DNA of 64,000 bases. Origin: Hymenobacter sp. BT559. GTDB taxonomy: Bacteria; Bacteroidota; Bacteroidia; Cytophagales; Hymenobacteraceae. A model generated the notes under the pieces. It saw only the letters and a list, made by a program, of their open reading frames with translations. It was not told the origin of the DNA and did no database searches. The stretch's first letter is position 1. Every line of letters starts with the position of its first letter. A program made the translations under genes and the position numbers. Below, one piece after another: positions 9,691-17,363 of this stretch. Location: contig NZ_JAELXV010000012.1 of the NCBI RefSeq assembly GCF_016427535.1, positions 24,320 through 88,319 of the forward strand, written 5' to 3'.

Positions 9691-9908
9691 AGGATGGGGG
9701 CCTGCCGGAAGTCAAATCGCAGTTTGGAAGAGATATTCATTGGTAAAAGAATAATTACCTATTAAGGGACGGTACGAATAAAACGCTCCTTTCTGCAATT
9801 TCCAAGCGTTTTATGAATTGCATAAATGAATATGAATTAATATATATTAATTCCCTCTAAATTGTACCCCTATATTTATACTCGCTATTTAACTTATTAT
9901 TGCCGCTT
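9691..9908. promoter_or_regulatory. divergent control region with two inverted repeats
   Basis: This 218-bp AT-rich region lies between the divergent NERD/AddB-like gene and the small nuclease-like gene. It contains a perfect 10-bp inverted repeat with a 17-bp spacer (ATAAAACGCT at 9778-9787, AGCGTTTTAT at 9805-9814) and a perfect 20-bp palindrome at 9834-9853 centred on TATATATA. Both fit dimeric repressor sites that could couple the two transcription units. No regulator can be assigned. Confidence 0.5.
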
Positions 9909-10340
9909 ATGGAGCCTACTATCTATGCTCATGAAACCAGAATTCGGAATGCTTTTGCCAGCGTGCTCCGGGATTATCGCAAAAATGAGCGGGTAGCTCA
10001 AAAAGAGGTAAAGTACATTGAAGCCGGCGCGCGGGCAGATATGCGCACCGTCGACCATCATAATATCATTCGGGAATGGGAATTCAAAATTGAAGCAGAC
10101 TACTCTGCCTTGGGTCAAATACTCGTTTATGTTGCGTTGGCTCGTAAAGAATTCCAGTATAGGCGCTTAGTTCGGGGTGTGCTGGCTGCCTTCACGTTTC
10201 CTGAAAACCTTGTTTACACCATAGAGGCGATGAATCTAGGGATTGAGTTGTATACCATCCCGGGGCACTTACAGAACGCGGGCAATTTGGGTGCTACTTT
10301 GCCGGAAGGGCCTCCGCAAATACCCACTTCTTTGATCTAA
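9909..10340 (+). CDS. small PD-(D/E)XK nuclease-like protein
   Basis: A 143-residue protein. The core reads R-A-D-M-R-T-V, then I-I-R-E-W-E-F-K, then ALGQILVYVA. An Asp on a short strand, an E-x-K on the next strand and a following helix with a Q-x3-Y pattern are typical of small PD-(D/E)XK nucleases and resolvase-like proteins, so endonuclease activity is plausible. I chose the ATG at 9909 over a TTG at 9900 because the family-like region starts soon after. It stands 23 bp before the second DGQHR-family gene and is probably cotranscribed with it, which suggests a role in the modification or restriction step. The assignment rests on the motif pattern only. Confidence 0.55.
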   Translation: MEPTIYAHETRIRNAFASVLRDYRKNERVAQKEVKYIEAGARADMRTVDHHNIIREWEFKIEADYSALGQILVYVALARKEFQYRRLVRGVLAAFTFPENLVYTIEAMNLGIELYTIPGHLQNAGNLGATLPEGPPQIPTSLI

Positions 10341-10363
10341 TACAATTCTTAACAATTTTCTGC

Positions 10364-11878
10364 ATGGACTCAGCATTTAGTGCTTTTAACATTCCTACAT
10401 CCCAAATTATTCAGAATCGGGATATTACAGAGGATTCTGATTATCAGGGATTGCGAATTGTACGCTATCAGAGCAATCAAACAGATGCCCTAAACTACAA
10501 GAACAAAGCTTATGAGTTTCAGCAGGACCTGGGAAGTCAACGATTCATTCGGGCCACGCTCACGCGAAAAGGCATGGTAGGTGGGTTTGGGAAAGAACGT
10601 ATTGTAGCATATGCCCATTTAACGCTTAAGCAATTTGTAGATGTCGTTAAATACGACCCTTCCAATCCGCCCCTGGATGACTATAACTCTTTGGAGATGA
10701 TGCAAGCGCATGATCAAACACAAAGTGACTTCAAGGGGCAAAAAATGAAAAACAAAGACAATTTCAAAACCTACCTTTTGGAAGGGGCCAAAGGATACCG
10801 CCCATTGTATTTGCCCCCAATTGCCGGCTGGCAGTCATATAAAGTATTTACAGAAACAATCTTCGTTGCCCTCGACGAGAGTGATCCCAATGCACTGTAC
10901 GGCTATCTCTATCTGCCTGCTAGCCCAATTATGCAATCGGACGGCCAGACACAGACGGCTGCCTTGTTCGGTTTAGCATCGACTAAAGAAGCCACTGAAA
11001 GCAATTTCTTGAAAAGTCTGCTGGTTACGTTGGAAATAGAACTTAACGTTAATAGTACTAAAGCAGGACAGAGTTTCGCTGACCGCAATGGCAGAGGAAC
11101 AAAAAAAGACAAGAACTTAGTTATTGCTTTGGATCAGAGCTCAGCACTCAGCGAGCTGCGGAACCGGGCAGTAGGTGGTACCGTTTTTCAAACGAGAATT
11201 GCGGATGGCCGTGATGGAGGAGTTTCAAAAAATAATACCCAGTGGATCGTTGACTTGTCCACCATGGAGCAAATGTTGTTAGCAGTTGTATTTGGAAATT
11301 ATCGCGAACGACCCGAGCGCTTAAAGCATTACCATATAGAGGCTTTTACCCCATATGCACGGGAGTTTTTTCAACTGCTCCACAAACTATTTGCAGGTCA
11401 ATGGGTTGAGAAGCCTGCTGCCGACTCTGATCCCTTTCGGCAAGTGTACGTTCACGGGTGGGCATTTGCCCAAAAGGCACTAGCCGAAGCCTACTACGAG
11501 GCGCGGAGGGACCAACTTAAGCCACTCACTGATGCGATCAATTTCAAAGACGGGACTCTAACCGAGGAGGAAGCATTCAAAAGTGCAATTGCTTCGATTG
11601 TGGAAGAGTCTCGTCCGTCACCCGTTATCCCCTTTACTCAATTCAAAGAGCGTTTACAGGGAATCGACTGGCGCCGACATCGCAAACACTGGGTAAAAAT
11701 TACCGGTTCTAGCATGAAGAAGGGAAAAAAGGCCACGATCAAGTTAAAGAGCGAACCGGATGGTCCAGTAGTGGTCGCGATGGCACAAAACAATCCTGCT
11801 TATGTTAAGACAGTGAAGGATAAGATTTTATCTGAATCTTGGCGGGACCTTACTAAAAGTGTCAACGAGCCGCTTTAA
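10364..11878 (+). CDS. DGQHR/DndB-like protein (copy 2), probable partner of the second DpdA
   Basis: A 504-residue protein related to the DndB/DGQHR superfamily. The signature is altered: MQSDGQTQTAAL at about residues 190-201 has DGQ-T-Q rather than DGQ-H/Q-R, and is followed at about 240-250 by a FADRNGRGTKKD segment in the place of the conserved second element. The ending is basic (KKGKKATIKLK). It converges on the long dpdA gene, and a strong hairpin separates the two. The simplest reading is a second DpdB-type protein working with the second DpdA; a regulatory role like that of DndB is an alternative. The loss of the arginine in the motif may mean that one step of the usual chemistry is missing. 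Confidence 0.6.
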   Translation: MDSAFSAFNIPTSQIIQNRDITEDSDYQGLRIVRYQSNQTDALNYKNKAYEFQQDLGSQRFIRATLTRKGMVGGFGKERIVAYAHLTLKQFVDVVKYDPSNPPLDDYNSLEMMQAHDQTQSDFKGQKMKNKDNFKTYLLEGAKGYRPLYLPPIAGWQSYKVFTETIFVALDESDPNALYGYLYLPASPIMQSDGQTQTAALFGLASTKEATESNFLKSLLVTLEIELNVNSTKAGQSFADRNGRGTKKDKNLVIALDQSSALSELRNRAVGGTVFQTRIADGRDGGVSKNNTQWIVDLSTMEQMLLAVVFGNYRERPERLKHYHIEAFTPYAREFFQLLHKLFAGQWVEKPAADSDPFRQVYVHGWAFAQKALAEAYYEARRDQLKPLTDAINFKDGTLTEEEAFKSAIASIVEESRPSPVIPFTQFKERLQGIDWRRHRKHWVKITGSSMKKGKKATIKLKSEPDGPVVVAMAQNNPAYVKTVKDKILSESWRDLTKSVNEPL

Positions 11879-11882
11879 CGCC

Positions 11883-11919
11883 AAAAAAGGCCTTAGGATT
11901 TTCTCCTAAGGCCTTTTTT
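11883..11919. terminator. bidirectional rho-independent terminator
   Basis: A perfect 16-bp stem (AAAAAAGGCCTTAGGA at 11883-11898, its complement at 11904-11919) with a 5-nt loop. The A6 and T6 tracts make it work for both strands. It lies between the stop of the plus-strand DGQHR-like gene and the stop of the minus-strand dpdA copy 2. Confidence 0.9.
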
Positions 11920-11932
11920 AATGCTTTCGCTA

Positions 11933-14035
11933 TTAGTAATCGAACAGGTCCATTTGTGGAGCCATGGACCTGGCTGTAGACTCGAATAATTCGTGACCTT
12001 TATCCACGAAGAATTGGTCGTCTGTCAACACCCTTTTCAACAAGGAATAGAAAACGTAAGTATTATGGAACCCCCTTCTTCTGTTTCGGTTGTTGCCCCG
12101 GAAGATGATTATCTCAACGCCCTCATTTTGACATAGTTCGCAGGGGCAGGTCAGCCAGGGCTTAACTAGCAGGGTTTTTTCGTAAGCCTTGCTCCGGTCA
12201 ACGAATGGCTTTGGTGCTTTCCCCTCATCTACAAGTGCTTTATTAGTTGCGTCTTGCAAAGCGCGATCATAAGGCAGGATCATATTCAACGCCTGCTGCC
12301 TACTTAACTGACCTTTAGCATATTGGCGAATGCCCTGTAGGCTCTCCTGTTCTAACCGCCGCGCTTCTGTCATACCAACGCGAGCCACAAGGTTTTTGAT
12401 CTTAGCGTGTTGACCTAAGCCAATCTCGGGGATGCGGATCGCAGCGTATTTGTGGCCATCCAAAGTCCAGTAATTATCATTAGCACCCATCCAGGCCTTG
12501 CGCAGATGCGAAGCACTATCAACAGAGGTTACCCCAAGTTCGGCAAACGTGCGCGATGCTGTCACGCGCGCGATGCCAAAGAGGTGCATATCAATGCCCT
12601 GGGGAACCACCTTGGAAACCTCTTCTACAATTTTGAGCATGTCCTTGGTGGAAGTGCGTACTAAACCGCCAAGGGCGATGTAGTCGTACCCCATCTGAAT
12701 GTATTGCTTCGCGGCCTTGGCATAAGAATTAGCATCCCATCCCTGTACAGCCCCTATGGGGCGCCATGGCAAGCCTAGTTTTTGATGTTCAACCAGAAAT
12801 TCTTCGGCATTGTGGATAGTTAGATCATAACGTTCCTGCGCAACCGCTGAGTTTTTGCCTACTATAAGGTGGTCTACCGACACACCCAAATCAAAGCCGT
12901 AACGGGTGTAATAATCCAATACATCCGCTGTGGAGAACGGGGGCTTTTCTAAATTTATGTAATCGAAGGCTCCGCAGTCTCCCATTACGGGGAAGTGAGT
13001 AGGAACCCGTAAGGATCGGTGAATACCCAAAGCGTCAATCAATGCTTTTCGCTTCTTATTGTGCTCAACAACTGCACGGGACACCAGTATGCCGTCGTAA
13101 TTCGGCGAGTTGTACAATTGGTGCGCATATACTTCATTGCTCCAATGAGATACGCCGCCGGCATGTACTTCTTGGTCGAAATCGAAGTCGGGGTCAACCA
13201 AGTCATCCCAGTCCGGGATGAAGTAACGTAGCTTTTGTTTGTGAGGACTTTCCTCCCAATTCTGGTCCAGCGCTATGACCTGGTCTACATTAGGGTTGGC
13301 GACTGGAAGTTTTTTCTGGATTATTAATTTAGCTGGCTTGGTGTCCTCGGGTAGGGTAAGCAATGGTAGCGGCGTAGAGGAGGCAATGAACTGCTCAATA
13401 AAGGCCACACCTTCAGCCACTACTTTGCCCAAAAGACGCTTTGCAAGTTCCCCTTTTAATCCGATGATTCCACAGCGAAACTGACGAGCTTCGTTGTTAT
13501 TGAGAGTAATGATTTTACTCTGCTCCATGGTTGGTAAGCGCTTAGCTATCACGCTTCCACAAAGGATAAGAGTGGGTCCCCCGAAAGAGATTGTACTATC
13601 CAATTGGCATGCCTCTAAGTAATTGTCTCCGAGCAGGATCAGTCCTAAATCGTATGGCGCGCTAACTGTGTTACGAAAAGATAGGGGCACTTGGAGATAA
13701 CTCGACCAGGACCGAATCTCTTTTTTACCCATAGTAGCGAAAGTCACCTCATAAGGTAAAATCGAGCGCATCTCCGAGATTAACCCATAACCTGCCGATA
13801 AGATGTGCAGTTCCACCTCCAAGTCGCTCTGTGCCCTAGCCTTTTGGACTCCGTCCATCAAGCGTAAGTGTTGCTGACCAGTGTACATCTGGCCGGCTGA
13901 TTTAAGGTGCTCTGGGAAGCGTGCTTCCAATGCTGTTACGGCTTCCAGCCCGGCCTCAAAGTCCGTAATGGAAAGCTCATATTTTCCACTAGCGTCTTTT
14001 TCGCCAGTACAAGAAGAAACAATAAGTATTTTCAT
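11933..14035 (-). CDS. dpdA: DpdA-like DNA transglycosylase with an extra N-terminal domain (copy 2, long form)
   Basis: A 700-residue protein in two parts. Residues 1 to about 215 form a domain with VSSCTGEKD (6-14), YTGQQH (51-56) and ILSAGYGLISE...LPYEVTF (78-99), which resembles DUF6884-type domains and the pre-PUA domain seen beside archaeal TGTs; its role is unknown. Residues 268-700 are a TGT-like barrel: MGDCGAF with D353, QGWDANSY, IALGGL, GVTSVDS with D506, and a C630-x-C632-x2-C635...H657 zinc site. This half is homologous to the 409-residue DpdA at 1239-2468. The start ATG is preceded by A/T-rich DNA and the next upstream unit is the que operon. I infer that this enzyme inserts a 7-deazaguanine into DNA, with the N-terminal domain recognising or altering substrate. 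Confidence 0.85.
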   Translation of the reverse strand: MKILIVSSCTGEKDASGKYELSITDFEAGLEAVTALEARFPEHLKSAGQMYTGQQHLRLMDGVQKARAQSDLEVELHILSAGYGLISEMRSILPYEVTFATMGKKEIRSWSSYLQVPLSFRNTVSAPYDLGLILLGDNYLEACQLDSTISFGGPTLILCGSVIAKRLPTMEQSKIITLNNNEARQFRCGIIGLKGELAKRLLGKVVAEGVAFIEQFIASSTPLPLLTLPEDTKPAKLIIQKKLPVANPNVDQVIALDQNWEESPHKQKLRYFIPDWDDLVDPDFDFDQEVHAGGVSHWSNEVYAHQLYNSPNYDGILVSRAVVEHNKKRKALIDALGIHRSLRVPTHFPVMGDCGAFDYINLEKPPFSTADVLDYYTRYGFDLGVSVDHLIVGKNSAVAQERYDLTIHNAEEFLVEHQKLGLPWRPIGAVQGWDANSYAKAAKQYIQMGYDYIALGGLVRTSTKDMLKIVEEVSKVVPQGIDMHLFGIARVTASRTFAELGVTSVDSASHLRKAWMGANDNYWTLDGHKYAAIRIPEIGLGQHAKIKNLVARVGMTEARRLEQESLQGIRQYAKGQLSRQQALNMILPYDRALQDATNKALVDEGKAPKPFVDRSKAYEKTLLVKPWLTCPCELCQNEGVEIIIFRGNNRNRRRGFHNTYVFYSLLKRVLTDDQFFVDKGHELFESTARSMAPQMDLFDY

Positions 14036-14207
14036 TTATTAACCCTAGGAAAATCCAAAGGGTATTAAAGATAAGCTCTACTGCACTAGAGAACAGGGTG
14101 AAAAGTACCCTTTTTTAAGTAAGTGGTCAGGGGCTTAACCATTATGTATGCCTTCTTGCCCTAGCTTTTAAAAACTGTAATTCTTACGCTAGCCGCTTAT
14201 TATCGGC

Positions 14208-14367
14208 TCACAGTTCATACATCTCGACAGTCTCCACTGAGTCGGTGCGTAGTGCAGGCGATACTTCTTCCTGCCACTTGTAGCGCAATTTAGGGTTGAT
14301 ACCCAGGATACAAACTGCCGCCCACGTCGAATGACTCTCGGTGGCGGTATATAGCGCTTCAGCTTTG
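14208..14367 (-). pseudogene. remnant of an IS3-family transposase OrfA
   Basis: Reading the minus strand from about 14367 to a TGA at 14208-14210 gives an OrfA-like segment: an AEAL helix, then ILGINPKLRYKWQEEVSP, then a short tail. It matches the OrfA-like sequence at 18642-18923 (AEALRLACES, RLYKWQKEAL) in order and spacing. The 5' end and the downstream orfB are absent. It is one of three orfA-type relics around the que cluster. The rest of 14036-14601 holds no gene I can support. Confidence 0.65.
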
Positions 14368-14374
14368 AATACTA

Positions 14375-14389
14375 CCTCATATTATGAGG
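14375..14389. promoter_or_regulatory. 15-bp near-perfect palindrome
   Basis: CCTCATA and TATGAGG form 7-bp arms around one base in the gap between dpdA copy 2 and queE. It fits an operator half-site pair, but could also be a chance leftover from the adjacent insertion-sequence remnant. Confidence 0.3.
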
Positions 14390-14601
14390 CATTTGTCAAG
14401 CTTGTCCATGAGCTTGAAAAGCACTGCCTAACTATATCCTATTCAAATAGACCACCTCAATTAGACAAAGGGCTAATATATTAGGATCAAATTAAGAAAA
14501 GTGCAAGTTTTAAGTCACAACCTCAATGGGGAGCTATTAAAAAAATAAGTAGCAGAATTAGGTTTAACGAACCGGGCCTACAGATCCCAATCGGTGCTTG
14601 T

Positions 14602-15348
14602 TTACTCTACATCTAATATTTTGTGTGTTTGAACTGATACACGCCATTGGGGCTGTTCTAACGCTAATTCAATTGCTAAGCGTTGATTTTCTCGTAAACG
14701 AGGCCCATCCTCTGGTTGAATCCAAAGCAGCGGCAAAGGAGCATTTTGTGCAGTATGTACCCTTTGTTTGGCTGTGAAGGATGTGAAGTCGCGGGGCATA
14801 TAATCAGGAACGACGATTTTTAGCTCGTCAAAAAATTCTAACTCTAAGCGCTCTTGCACCAGCTTCGGGCTGCAAACTATCCAGTCAGGCGCCATCAATT
14901 GCTGTTCTTGTTCACTCCAGCAAGCCCCGGCTAGGCTAAGCGTACCATTCGTTTCAATTGCGACAAAAAAATCTTCGGCATGCAAGGCGTTCATCAATTC
15001 AGCATCAATGTGAAGCAAAGGCTCGCCACCGGTCAACACGCAAAATCGAATGTCACCTCCTACCTCCCGGATAGTTTGAGCTAACTGAGCCGCTGAATAC
15101 GATGTACTGCCTTCCTTCGTAAAATCGGTATCACACCAGCCCGGACAGCTGGCCCCCGTGCGCTGTATATCCCGTTCGCGCGAGGCCTCATAACCCGACC
15201 ACAGATTACACCCTACGAAGCGTACAAATACAGCAGGCCGGCCAGCAAACAATCCCTCACCCTGCAGGGTCTTCCAAACATTTTTGACCCGATAAGTCCT
15301 TTTCTGAATATCTCCTACTACCTCGTGCTCATTTACTATTCGATCCAT
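14602..15348 (-). CDS. queE: 7-carboxy-7-deazaguanine synthase (radical SAM)
   Basis: A 248-residue QueE, which converts 6-carboxytetrahydropterin to 7-carboxy-7-deazaguanine using S-adenosylmethionine and an Fe-S cluster. Supporting motifs are TLQGEGLFAGRPAVFVRF (27-44), GCNLW with C47, CPGWCDTDF with C68 and C72, LTGGEPL (about 105-111) and the ETNGT segment. The cluster-binding cysteines are spaced C-x20-C-x3-C; the spacing best known for QueE is C-x14-C-x2-C, so both loops are longer here. The gene overlaps queC by 13 bp and is the last of the minus-strand queD-queC-queE operon. The plasmid copy presumably feeds the DpdA enzymes. Confidence 0.92.
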   Translation of the reverse strand: MDRIVNEHEVVGDIQKRTYRVKNVWKTLQGEGLFAGRPAVFVRFVGCNLWSGYEASRERDIQRTGASCPGWCDTDFTKEGSTSYSAAQLAQTIREVGGDIRFCVLTGGEPLLHIDAELMNALHAEDFFVAIETNGTLSLAGACWSEQEQQLMAPDWIVCSPKLVQERLELEFFDELKIVVPDYMPRDFTSFTAKQRVHTAQNAPLPLLWIQPEDGPRLRENQRLAIELALEQPQWRVSVQTHKILDVE

Positions 15349-16028
15349 CCGTTGTCTTTTGCTTCTAGGTAACCTTTAGCGCGCAGCCGCGACGCATCAT
15401 TGTCGAGCTTGCCATATCCCCACTCATTATAAGTGGTTCTGTCGCCGTTGTAGTCCGTGTGCGAGTAGTCCCGTACGATACTCAATATTCCCAATTCGTT
15501 CGCTAATTTCCAGGTCTCTGCTTTTGTTAAATACATCAACGGTGTATGAATCCTTACATCTTGATCTAAAGCCAAGGTCATAGTCGTTTGCATTGAATCA
15601 GCGAATACCCGCCGACAGTCAGGATACCCCGAAAAGTCTGTTTGGCACATGCCCCCAACGATGTCATTGATACCTCGGGTATAGGCGTAGCTACTGGCAA
15701 TGGCTAAAAATAGAGCGTTTCGTCCCGGCACAAAGGAAGCAGGCAAACTCTCGTTAAGTTCGTGTTTATCCGCTACATCCTTATCATGTTCGGTCAAAGC
15801 AGAACCACTAAGCAGGCCAGTAACATCGATTACGTTAAATGGAACTTGTGCCAATTCGGCAATGAGTGCCGCTTGGGTGAGTTCCACGTCGTGCTTTTGC
15901 CCGTATCGAAAGCCTAAGGCCTCGACTTGAGCAAACTGCTTTTTGGCCCAGAATAAACAAGTAGTTGAGTCCTGTCCACCTGAGAAGAGGACTAAGCATT
16001 TGGTATTGGAAATGGCTTGTAATGACAT
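15336..16028 (-). CDS. queC: 7-cyano-7-deazaguanine (preQ0) synthase with a lost zinc site
   Basis: A 230-residue QueC, which makes preQ0 from 7-carboxy-7-deazaguanine with ATP and ammonia. The PP-loop SGGQDSTT is at 16-23; FRYGQKH, SFVPGRNALFLAIA and GGMCQTDFSGYPDCR are typical. The C-terminus departs from the family: where QueC normally has four cysteines binding zinc (Cys in the T-C-Y-x-G element and three in a G-C-G-x-C-x-x-C element), this protein reads HTDYNGD and then WGYGKLDNDASRLRAKG, so all four are replaced. The fold-forming residues around them are kept, so this looks like a divergent working enzyme rather than a pseudogene, but that is inference. Start follows queD by 1 bp. Confidence 0.9.
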   Translation of the reverse strand: MSLQAISNTKCLVLFSGGQDSTTCLFWAKKQFAQVEALGFRYGQKHDVELTQAALIAELAQVPFNVIDVTGLLSGSALTEHDKDVADKHELNESLPASFVPGRNALFLAIASSYAYTRGINDIVGGMCQTDFSGYPDCRRVFADSMQTTMTLALDQDVRIHTPLMYLTKAETWKLANELGILSIVRDYSHTDYNGDRTTYNEWGYGKLDNDASRLRAKGYLEAKDNGWIE

Positions 16029-16029
16029 A

Positions 16030-16527
16030 TTAAAGGGTTTTTACCCGTTCAAGCAGGCGTGGAGTAGAACTTGTAAAGGGCACCGAGACTAGTACCTCCA
16101 ATTCGGCAAAGCAGGTCTCAGTTTCCTGAAGTTTTACTTTAATCCCCGTTATCTGTCGAGCCGCCAATACGTCCGCTGCGTGTGTTAACAGGTAATCCAC
16201 TACAAACTGACAGATGTTTTCTGAAGTTGTGTCGTAAGGCAATACGTAGTGCTTGGATGCCAGCAGGTCAATTGCAGAGAGGAGTTGCGTGTCATTGTCG
16301 GCTACCAGGATGCCGTGATCCCATGCTTTAATTAGGGGCCCGAGCACAGACTTTATTTCCTTGAAGTCGATAAACATCCCTTGGGTTAGAACTTCACCTG
16401 ATAATTCTACCCAAAGTTGATACGAATGGCCATGCAAATGTTGGCAGCCTTCTGTGTGCCAAGGAAGCCGGTGAGCACCTTCCCACCGAAATTGTTTCGC
16501 AACCCTCATAACTTTCTGATTCTTCAA
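16030..16527 (-). CDS. queD: 6-carboxy-5,6,7,8-tetrahydropterin synthase
   Basis: A 165-residue QueD/PTPS family enzyme, acting on 7,8-dihydroneopterin triphosphate in the first committed step after GTP cyclohydrolase. Visible features: FRWEGAHRLPW with zinc ligand H19, EGCQHLHGHSY with catalytic C28 and zinc ligands H32 and H34, GMFIDFKEIK, WDHGIL, and a QETET segment near 132-136. Length fits the family, with a slightly extended C-terminus. It opens the que operon; the divergent queF starts 92 bp away. No GTP cyclohydrolase gene is in the window, so the host's FolE must provide the substrate. Confidence 0.92.
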   Translation of the reverse strand: MKNQKVMRVAKQFRWEGAHRLPWHTEGCQHLHGHSYQLWVELSGEVLTQGMFIDFKEIKSVLGPLIKAWDHGILVADNDTQLLSAIDLLASKHYVLPYDTTSENICQFVVDYLLTHAADVLAARQITGIKVKLQETETCFAELEVLVSVPFTSSTPRLLERVKTL

Positions 16528-16619
16528 TAATTTATGTCTCCAGACAGCGTATAGCAGCCTTCAGGTACCACTAAGGTAGCTAAAATCTGCCTCTTGGGGA
16601 AGACCGAGCCAGCGGTTTA

Positions 16620-17240
16620 GTGAGGGTCAATCAAAGATTTGACCTCTTATCGCCAGGAAAAACGTGGGAAGGAAACGGCTTACCAACTTACCTTTACACT
16701 CTTTTGCAAGGCGTAACGCCGTTAGTTAAAGGTACGATGACAGCATTACCAGAGTCAGTAGATTTAAAGGCACAGCTAGAGAAGCAGTATCAGCAGCAGT
16801 TGGCGCATACGCAAACTGCTCTAGACTATATGGCGGAGTATGGCATCAAGCCCGAAGGTAAGTTTGGCCTCTTTTCGCCACCCAGTGCGCGTCAGCAAGA
16901 AATCCACCGATTGCCTTATACCCACCGCGCAAAGCAACAGGTCACTTACGAAACAGAAAGAGGAGAGTTCTCAGCGAAGTGTCCTTTTTCAGGGTTGCCC
17001 GACTTCGGCGTCGTCAAGGTAGAGTACGTCCCCAATACCTCATTGCTTGAGTTAAAGAGTCTAAAATACTACCTATTATCTTGGCGAAATATTGGTGCTG
17101 CACAGGAAGACATAACAGCGTATGTATTTGAAGATGTAATGCAGGCTCTCGTAGATCCCGACTACCTTATTGTCACCACTATCTATAATGTGAGAGGCGG
17201 GATTAATACAACGTGCATGATTGATTCACGCCTTCAATAA
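16620..17240 (+). CDS. queF: QueF-like preQ0 reductase
   Basis: A 206-residue protein whose second half is QueF: CPFSGLPDFG with the thioimide-forming C121 and D128, and ELKSLKYYL (144-152), matching the QueF NADPH-site motif E(S/L)K(S/A)-h-K(L/Y). NADPH-dependent reduction of preQ0 to preQ1 is therefore expected. Residues 1-80 form an extra segment with a predicted helix (KAQLEKQYQQQLAHTQ). In the stretch after the motif the residue usually His before E-D is Gln (AQED), which may affect proton transfer; this rests on my memory of the B. subtilis enzyme. The start is a GTG; an in-frame ATG at 16737 would remove most of the extra segment. Divergent from queD, so likely co-regulated. Confidence 0.82.
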   Translation: MRVNQRFDLLSPGKTWEGNGLPTYLYTLLQGVTPLVKGTMTALPESVDLKAQLEKQYQQQLAHTQTALDYMAEYGIKPEGKFGLFSPPSARQQEIHRLPYTHRAKQQVTYETERGEFSAKCPFSGLPDFGVVKVEYVPNTSLLELKSLKYYLLSWRNIGAAQEDITAYVFEDVMQALVDPDYLIVTTIYNVRGGINTTCMIDSRLQ

Positions 17241-17363
17241 AAGATTTGATGGGCTTGCCGCGCTGCTGAAAGCAAGTAATATTATTAATTAGCAGCCGAC
17301 ATATGTAGGCTACTGGGCAGCGGATCACTTTTTCGATCGATTTCAATCTGAATAAAATAGTGT

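Noticed and set aside
16528..16619. preQ1 riboswitch between queD and queF
   Set aside because: I looked for the short H-type pseudoknot pattern with an A-rich tail and could not find a convincing match. A covariance-model search would decide.
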